Origin: Sulfurovum sp.
GTDB taxonomy: Bacteria > Campylobacterota > Campylobacteria > Campylobacterales > Sulfurovaceae
Length of the DNA stretch: 8,214 bases
Direction: 5' to 3'
Assembly: GCA_026983895.1 (NCBI GenBank)
Contig: JALSTF010000216.1
Coordinates: forward strand, 1-8,214
The notes under the pieces are model-generated. The model saw nothing but the letters and a program-made list of their open reading frames with translations, searched no databases and was not told the DNA's origin. Made by a program: the position numbers and the translations under genes. This document shows positions 5,248-8,214 of the stretch, one piece after another (the first letter of the stretch is position 1; each line of letters starts with the position of its first letter).

Positions 5248-6897
5248 ATGATAGATAATGCCTCCATTGAATCCCTCAAAAGCACTGTTGATATCGTCGA
5301 TGTGATCGGCAGTTTCATAGAACTGAAGAAAGCCGGGGCGAACTACAAGGCGAACTGCCCGTTCCATGGGGAGAAGACACCGTCATTCGTGGTCAGTCCG
5401 AGCAAGCAGATCTACCACTGTTTCGGCTGCGGTGTGGGCGGCGACAGTATCAAGTTCGTGATGGAGTACGAGAAACTTTCCTACCCCGAAGCCATTGAAA
5501 AACTGGCTTCGATGTTCAATTTTTCCCTGAACTATACCAAAGGCTCTTCAGACTACTCCGATGCCAAACGGGTGCTTGAAGCCGTACAGACCTGGTATGT
5601 CAAGAATCTGGAGAACCATCCCGTTGCCAAGAAATACCTTGCCGACCGGGGGGTCGCGCAGAGCTCCATAGAGCGTTTTGGTATCGGGTATGTCCCTGAT
5701 GGGAATTCGGTGATCCATTTTCTCAATTCGGCACTGCTTCCTCTGCCCAAAGCCCTGGAGGCCGGGGTCATAGCACAGGGGGAAGGAGGACGCTACTATG
5801 CACGTCTGGTGGAGCGTATTACTTTCCCCATTTTTTCTGCAAGCGGTTCGGCGGTGGGGTTCGGCGGGCGTACCATTACCGATCATCCTGCCAAATATAT
5901 CAACTCGCCGCAAACCAAGCTTTTTAACAAATCCCGCCTGCTTTATGGTTACCATCTGGCCAAAGAGAGTATTTACAAACATAAAAAACTGATCGTCTGT
6001 GAGGGATATCTGGATGTAGTGATGTTCCATCAGGCAGGTTTCACCGAAGCGGTCGCTACGCTGGGTACGGCACTCACAGCGGAGCATCTTCCCCTGCTGC
6101 GAAAAGGCGATCCGAAGATCATCCTGGCTTATGACGGGGATAAAGCCGGTGTCGCGGCAGCGTTAAAAGCAGCACAAATGCTGGGTACGTCCGGTTTTGA
6201 CGGAGGTGTGGTACTCTTTCCTGACGGGCAGGACCCTGCGGACCTCATTGCCAAAGGTGAAGCGGAAGCGGTCGCCAAACTCTTGAGAGATGCCAAACCG
6301 CTGATCCCCTTCGTGCTGGAGAAGACCATCTATGCTTACGATCTGAACGACCCGCGCGCCAAGGAAGCGGCGTTTGGTGCCGCCAAACAGTTCCTTGACG
6401 GGCTCAGCCCCATCATCAAAGATGCCTACATTCCCATGGCGGCGACACTGCTGGGGCTCTCCCCCGCATTTTTCGGCAAGCAGACACAGCCAAGCCGTGC
6501 CAAAGAGAACTTCAGCCAGAAACGCGATGATGTAGCGCAGCTGAGTATTTTGAAAACCCTTTTGGAAAAACCGGAGCTCATTGACTCGGTGCTCGATGTC
6601 ATCGATATCGATATGTTCGGCGGATACGCGCAAATGTTCTCCGCACTGATCAACGGAGAGAATGACCATCCCCATCTGATGGGACTGGCAGTCGATGACA
6701 CTTTTCAGGTGATGGATGAAACGGAGCTTCAGAGTGTACTGAGGAATTTTCTTATCAAGCATTATGATATGAAGCTCAAAAATATCGTAGCGGACCAGAC
6801 GATCCCTTTTGAAAAAAAGAGTTTTCTGATACGAAAGATAAAAACCGATATAATCCCACGGCTCAAACGCGGAGAACTGGTCGCTTTTGAAGTGTAG
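5248..6897 (+). CDS. dnaG: DNA primase
   Basis: DnaG synthesises the short RNA primers for leading- and lagging-strand DNA replication, working with the replicative helicase DnaB. The protein has 549 residues, slightly shorter than the E. coli enzyme and similar to other Campylobacterota. The N-terminal CHC2 zinc-binding domain uses Cys37, His40, Cys58 and Cys61 (CPFH and CFGC). The central RNA polymerase core includes GFGGR (204-208) and the Toprim motifs CEGYLDVVMF (251-260, Glu252) and AYDGDKAG (294-301, Asp296 and Asp298), followed by DPADLI. The remaining C-terminal part would be the helicase-interaction domain, which is poorly conserved. The ATG at 5248 gives the standard family N-terminus; an in-frame TTG at 5206 would run through both promoters and lacks a ribosome site. 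The gap to ppiC is 28 nt, so the two probably share a transcript. Confidence 0.97.
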   Translation: MIDNASIESLKSTVDIVDVIGSFIELKKAGANYKANCPFHGEKTPSFVVSPSKQIYHCFGCGVGGDSIKFVMEYEKLSYPEAIEKLASMFNFSLNYTKGSSDYSDAKRVLEAVQTWYVKNLENHPVAKKYLADRGVAQSSIERFGIGYVPDGNSVIHFLNSALLPLPKALEAGVIAQGEGGRYYARLVERITFPIFSASGSAVGFGGRTITDHPAKYINSPQTKLFNKSRLLYGYHLAKESIYKHKKLIVCEGYLDVVMFHQAGFTEAVATLGTALTAEHLPLLRKGDPKIILAYDGDKAGVAAALKAAQMLGTSGFDGGVVLFPDGQDPADLIAKGEAEAVAKLLRDAKPLIPFVLEKTIYAYDLNDPRAKEAAFGAAKQFLDGLSPIIKDAYIPMAATLLGLSPAFFGKQTQPSRAKENFSQKRDDVAQLSILKTLLEKPELIDSVLDVIDIDMFGGYAQMFSALINGENDHPHLMGLAVDDTFQVMDETELQSVLRNFLIKHYDMKLKNIVADQTIPFEKKSFLIRKIKTDIIPRLKRGELVAFEV

Positions 6898-6925
6898 GCT
6901 CCCCAAAAAAACTGAAGGACGGACA

Positions 6926-7207
6926 ATGGCAACAGCAAGTGCAAGACATATTTTGGTAAATGATGAAGCGTTCTGCAAAGAACTCAAAGAGAAGATCAAT
7001 GCAGGTGAGATCACTTTTGAGAATGCGGCAAGAGAATACTCGACCTGCCCTTCCGGTGCAAAAGGCGGAGAGCTTGGCAGCTTTTCCCAGGGGCAGATGG
7101 TTCCCGAATTTGACAAAGTGGTCTTCAATGATGAGGTTGGCGTGGTACACGGCCCGGTGAAGACACAGTTTGGCTACCATCTGCTTGAAGTGACCGAAAG
7201 AAATTAA
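6926..7207 (+). CDS. ppiC: Parvulin-type peptidyl-prolyl cis-trans isomerase
   Basis: A single-domain parvulin that catalyses cis-trans isomerisation of X-Pro bonds during protein folding. At 93 residues it matches E. coli PpiC in length, and the order of motifs is the same: ARHIL (6-10, His8), CPSGAKGGELGSF (41-53, active-site Cys41), QGQMVPEFDKVVF (55-67) and TQFGYHL (80-86, His85). There is no signal peptide or membrane segment, so it is cytoplasmic, unlike SurA/PrsA-type parvulins. The ATG at 6926 is preceded by AAGGA with 6 nt spacing; an in-frame ATG at 6887 would overlap dnaG and has no family support. It lies 28 nt after dnaG and is followed by a strong hairpin, so it is probably the last gene of that transcript. 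Confidence 0.95.
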   Translation: MATASARHILVNDEAFCKELKEKINAGEITFENAAREYSTCPSGAKGGELGSFSQGQMVPEFDKVVFNDEVGVVHGPVKTQFGYHLLEVTERN

Positions 7208-7216
7208 TACCAAAGT

Positions 7217-7262
7217 GCATAAGATGGGCAATGTTTTATCCATCTTATGCTAAAATCCTTTT
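7217..7262 (+). terminator. Hairpin after ppiC (probable dnaG-ppiC terminator)
   Basis: GCATAAGATGG (7217-7227) and CCATCTTATGC (7240-7250) form a perfect 11-bp stem with a 12-base loop, starting 9 bases after the ppiC stop. It is followed by TAAAATCCTTTTC, only a weak T-rich tail, so termination may be partial. The right arm also overlaps the presumed tRNA promoter. Confidence 0.55.
7248..7256 (+). promoter_or_regulatory. Extended -10 promoter for tRNA-Ala
   Basis: TGCTAAAAT is an extended -10 element 19 bases before the mature tRNA 5' end, which predicts a start near 7263 and a short 5' leader for RNase P to remove. No clear -35 box is seen. Part of the element lies in the 3' arm of the preceding hairpin. 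Confidence 0.45.
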
Positions 7263-7275
7263 CACCTAAATCTTT

Positions 7276-7351
7276 GGGGGCTTAGCTCAGCTGGGAGAGC
7301 GCTTCGCTGGCAGCGAAGAGGTCGTCGGTTCGATCCCGATAGTCTCCACCA
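7276..7351 (+). tRNA. tRNA-Ala (anticodon GGC)
   Basis: A complete 76-base cloverleaf. The acceptor stem is 7276-7282 paired with 7341-7347, including the G3-U70 wobble that is the main alanine identity element, plus a second wobble at the fifth pair. The D arm is GCTC/GAGC with an eight-base loop. The anticodon stem CTTCG/CGAAG holds loop CTGGCAG, with anticodon GGC at 7309-7311, reading GCC (and GCU by wobble). The T arm is GTCGG TTCGATC CCGAT with one G-U pair. The discriminator base is A (7348), and the CCA end is encoded (7349-7351). A run of six T (7363-7368) shortly after may end transcription. The tRNA lies between the dnaG-ppiC unit and a gene of unknown function. Confidence 0.97.
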
Positions 7352-7398
7352 TACTTCAGAACTTTTTTATACTTCACACAAATATTTTTACGATTCGC

Positions 7399-7404
7399 TA
7401 TAAT
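7399..7404 (+). promoter_or_regulatory. -10 box upstream of the secreted proline-rich protein gene
   Basis: A perfect TATAAT lies 24 bases before the ATG at 7429, behind an A/T-rich stretch (AATATTTTTACG) typical of Campylobacterota promoters that lack a -35 box. The predicted start near 7411 leaves a leader of about 18 bases containing the AGG ribosome site. Confidence 0.6.
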
Positions 7405-7428
7405 ATCCTTAAAAAACAGGCATATATC

Positions 7429-7845
7429 ATGAGAACACTTTTCTTTGCATTGCTTATGGCAGGCAGTATCACCTCTTTTTCTCTTGCGGATGTCACTATG
7501 CATAAACGACCTATTATCCGTCCGGTTCCTGTCCATCCTATCGAACCTGATAGACCTATTGGCAGGCCGATCGTGCGGCCCTATGTCGATACTGCGTTTG
7601 TAGACAACAGGGTTATTAACAATACATATGAAAGCTGTGACAAGTACAAAGATATGATAGAGGAACTCAATGCCTACATCGATCAGCTTGAAGCACAGAT
7701 CAAGGAGCTTAAGGAAAAAGAGTATGCCCGTATGCGCAAGAAACTCAAAGAGAAAAATACGAAGGAGCTGAAGCAGTTCGAAGAGAGGAAGCCTTCAGTC
7801 AAATCAAAGAACAGTATCATCATCTCCGACACGCCTGGGAAATGA
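7429..7845 (+). CDS. Secreted proline-rich coiled-coil protein of unknown function
   Basis: I do not recognise this 138-residue protein. Residues 1-20 form a good Sec signal peptide (hydrophobic LFFALLMAGSITSF, then SLA before Asp21), so the mature protein should be periplasmic or outer-surface. Residues 27-52 are proline-rich with repeated RPI/RPV units at two- to eight-residue spacing, suggesting an extended, cationic linker. A short segment with one cysteine (Cys70) leads to a strongly charged helix at about 71-120 (YIDQLEAQIKELKEKEYARM and onwards), a likely coiled coil that could mediate dimerisation. The tail is Ser/Lys-rich. The ATG at 7429 follows an AGG with 8 nt spacing and its own TATAAT box, so it is probably transcribed alone. 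No neighbour suggests a job; a structural or cell-envelope role would be a guess. Confidence 0.8.
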   Translation: MRTLFFALLMAGSITSFSLADVTMHKRPIIRPVPVHPIEPDRPIGRPIVRPYVDTAFVDNRVINNTYESCDKYKDMIEELNAYIDQLEAQIKELKEKEYARMRKKLKEKNTKELKQFEERKPSVKSKNSIIISDTPGK

Positions 7846-7864
7846 TGATTTTAGAGAAGCTAGG

Positions 7865-7870
7865 TATAAT
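7865..7870 (+). promoter_or_regulatory. -10 box upstream of the efflux adaptor gene
   Basis: TATAAT lies 29 bases before the adaptor ATG at 7900, giving a predicted start near 7877 and a leader of about 23 bases with AAGGA as ribosome site. The gap to the preceding gene is 54 bases with no hairpin, so some readthrough is also possible. Confidence 0.5.
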
Positions 7871-7899
7871 ATCTTTTAACATGCAGGACAAGGAAGACA

Positions 7900-8214
7900 A
7901 TGACAAACCATAGCAGATATGCTGCTGCGTTCATGCTCTTTTTTTCTCTATGGTTCATAGCAGGATGCGGTGAAGAACCAAAGGACAAAAGTGTAACGGC
8001 AGTAGAGACACCCATTCAAGTAAAGGTACATACCCTGAAAAAAAGCGCCTATCCGCTCTGGATACGCTTCACAGGAAAGACCGATGCAGTCGATGCGGTC
8101 GATGTGATCTCCCGTGTCAAAGGGGAACTTGAGGCGTACCACTTCAAGCCCGGGCAGCAGGTACATCAGGGCGACCTGCTCTTTACCATCGACAAGAGCG
8201 AGTATCAGGCAGCA
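7900..8214 (+). CDS. RND/MFP-type efflux periplasmic adaptor lipoprotein (3'-truncated by window edge)
   Basis: The first 105 residues of a membrane-fusion protein of the AcrA/HlyD class, which bridges an inner-membrane pump and an outer-membrane channel in multidrug or metal efflux. A short hydrophobic leader (10-22) ends in the lipobox IAGC, giving Cys23 as the lipidated N-terminus; Gly at +2 has no inner-membrane retention Asp. The family's first half-motif follows: ISRVKGELEAYHFKPGQQV (70-88), then HQGDLLFTID (89-98), the biotinyl-lipoyl-like hairpin preceding the alpha-helical hairpin. The frame is open to the window end, so the helical hairpin, beta-barrel and any pump gene lie outside. 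The ATG at 7900 has AAGGA upstream at proper spacing. Substrate cannot be inferred. Its own promoter separates it from the housekeeping genes to the left. Confidence 0.92.
   Translation, partial: MTNHSRYAAAFMLFFSLWFIAGCGEEPKDKSVTAVETPIQVKVHTLKKSAYPLWIRFTGKTDAVDAVDVISRVKGELEAYHFKPGQQVHQGDLLFTIDKSEYQAA

Noticed and set aside
6163..7128. Long leftward open frame (321 codons) antisense to dnaG and ppiC
   Set aside because: It is a shadow of the two strongly supported rightward genes. Its translation has no recognisable motif and it spans the dnaG-ppiC junction.
7351..7376. 8-bp direct repeat ATACTTCA starting at the tRNA 3' end and recurring at 7369
   Set aside because: It is too short and too close to be a credible integration scar, and no integrase or foreign DNA lies between the copies.
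7282..7536. Leftward 84-codon frame overlapping the tRNA-Ala gene
   Set aside because: Its C-terminal end (GDYRDRTDDL and onward) is simply translated antisense tRNA sequence, a well-known annotation artefact.
7881..7913. Ten-codon ORF (ATG at 7881) upstream of the efflux adaptor
   Set aside because: It lacks its own Shine-Dalgarno and overlaps the adaptor's ribosome site and start; it is most likely chance.
8079..8110. Asp-Ala-Val micro-repeat (DAVDAVDV) in the efflux adaptor
   Set aside because: It fits the first beta-strand region of membrane-fusion proteins and is too short to be evidence of slippage or variation.

Overview
The window looks like chromosomal DNA of a free-living campylobacterote (epsilonproteobacterium), perhaps close to Sulfurovum or Sulfurimonas. 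This is judged from the protein style of DnaG, RNase III and AroC, the tightly packed operon, and promoters with a clear TATAAT -10 box but no obvious -35 box. The genus is an inference from memory of these families, not from a search. Most of the window is conserved housekeeping DNA; I see no CRISPR array, insertion sequence or prophage.

Layout. The 3' part of rnhB (RNase HII) runs rightward from the left edge. It converges, across an imperfect hairpin, on a leftward operon of five recognisable genes. In transcription order these are a membrane-anchored TPR/zinc-ribbon protein of LapB type, rnhA (RNase HI), rnc (RNase III), aroC (chorismate synthase) and a DUF945-like membrane-anchored protein. 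The genes overlap or nearly abut, and two use non-ATG starts (TTG for rnhA, GTG for aroC). The operon may begin with a 31-codon leader ORF that ends on the TPR start codon, in a leader rich in paired Shine-Dalgarno and anti-Shine-Dalgarno sequences. A compact divergent promoter region separates it from rightward dnaG (primase), which is probably leaderless, and ppiC (parvulin).

Right of ppiC come a hairpin, a tRNA-Ala(GGC) gene, a small secreted proline-rich/coiled-coil protein of unknown function, and the start of an RND-type efflux adaptor lipoprotein cut by the right edge. Both of these protein genes have their own TATAAT boxes.

Functional theme. DnaG makes RNA primers; RNases HI and HII degrade RNA in RNA:DNA hybrids; RNase III processes double-stranded RNA. 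All four lie within 7 kb. The most unusual part is the 5094-5248 intergenic region, with its leader ORF, Shine-Dalgarno hairpins and near-palindromic divergent promoter. The other point to check is an Asn in RNase III where a metal-binding Asp is usual.
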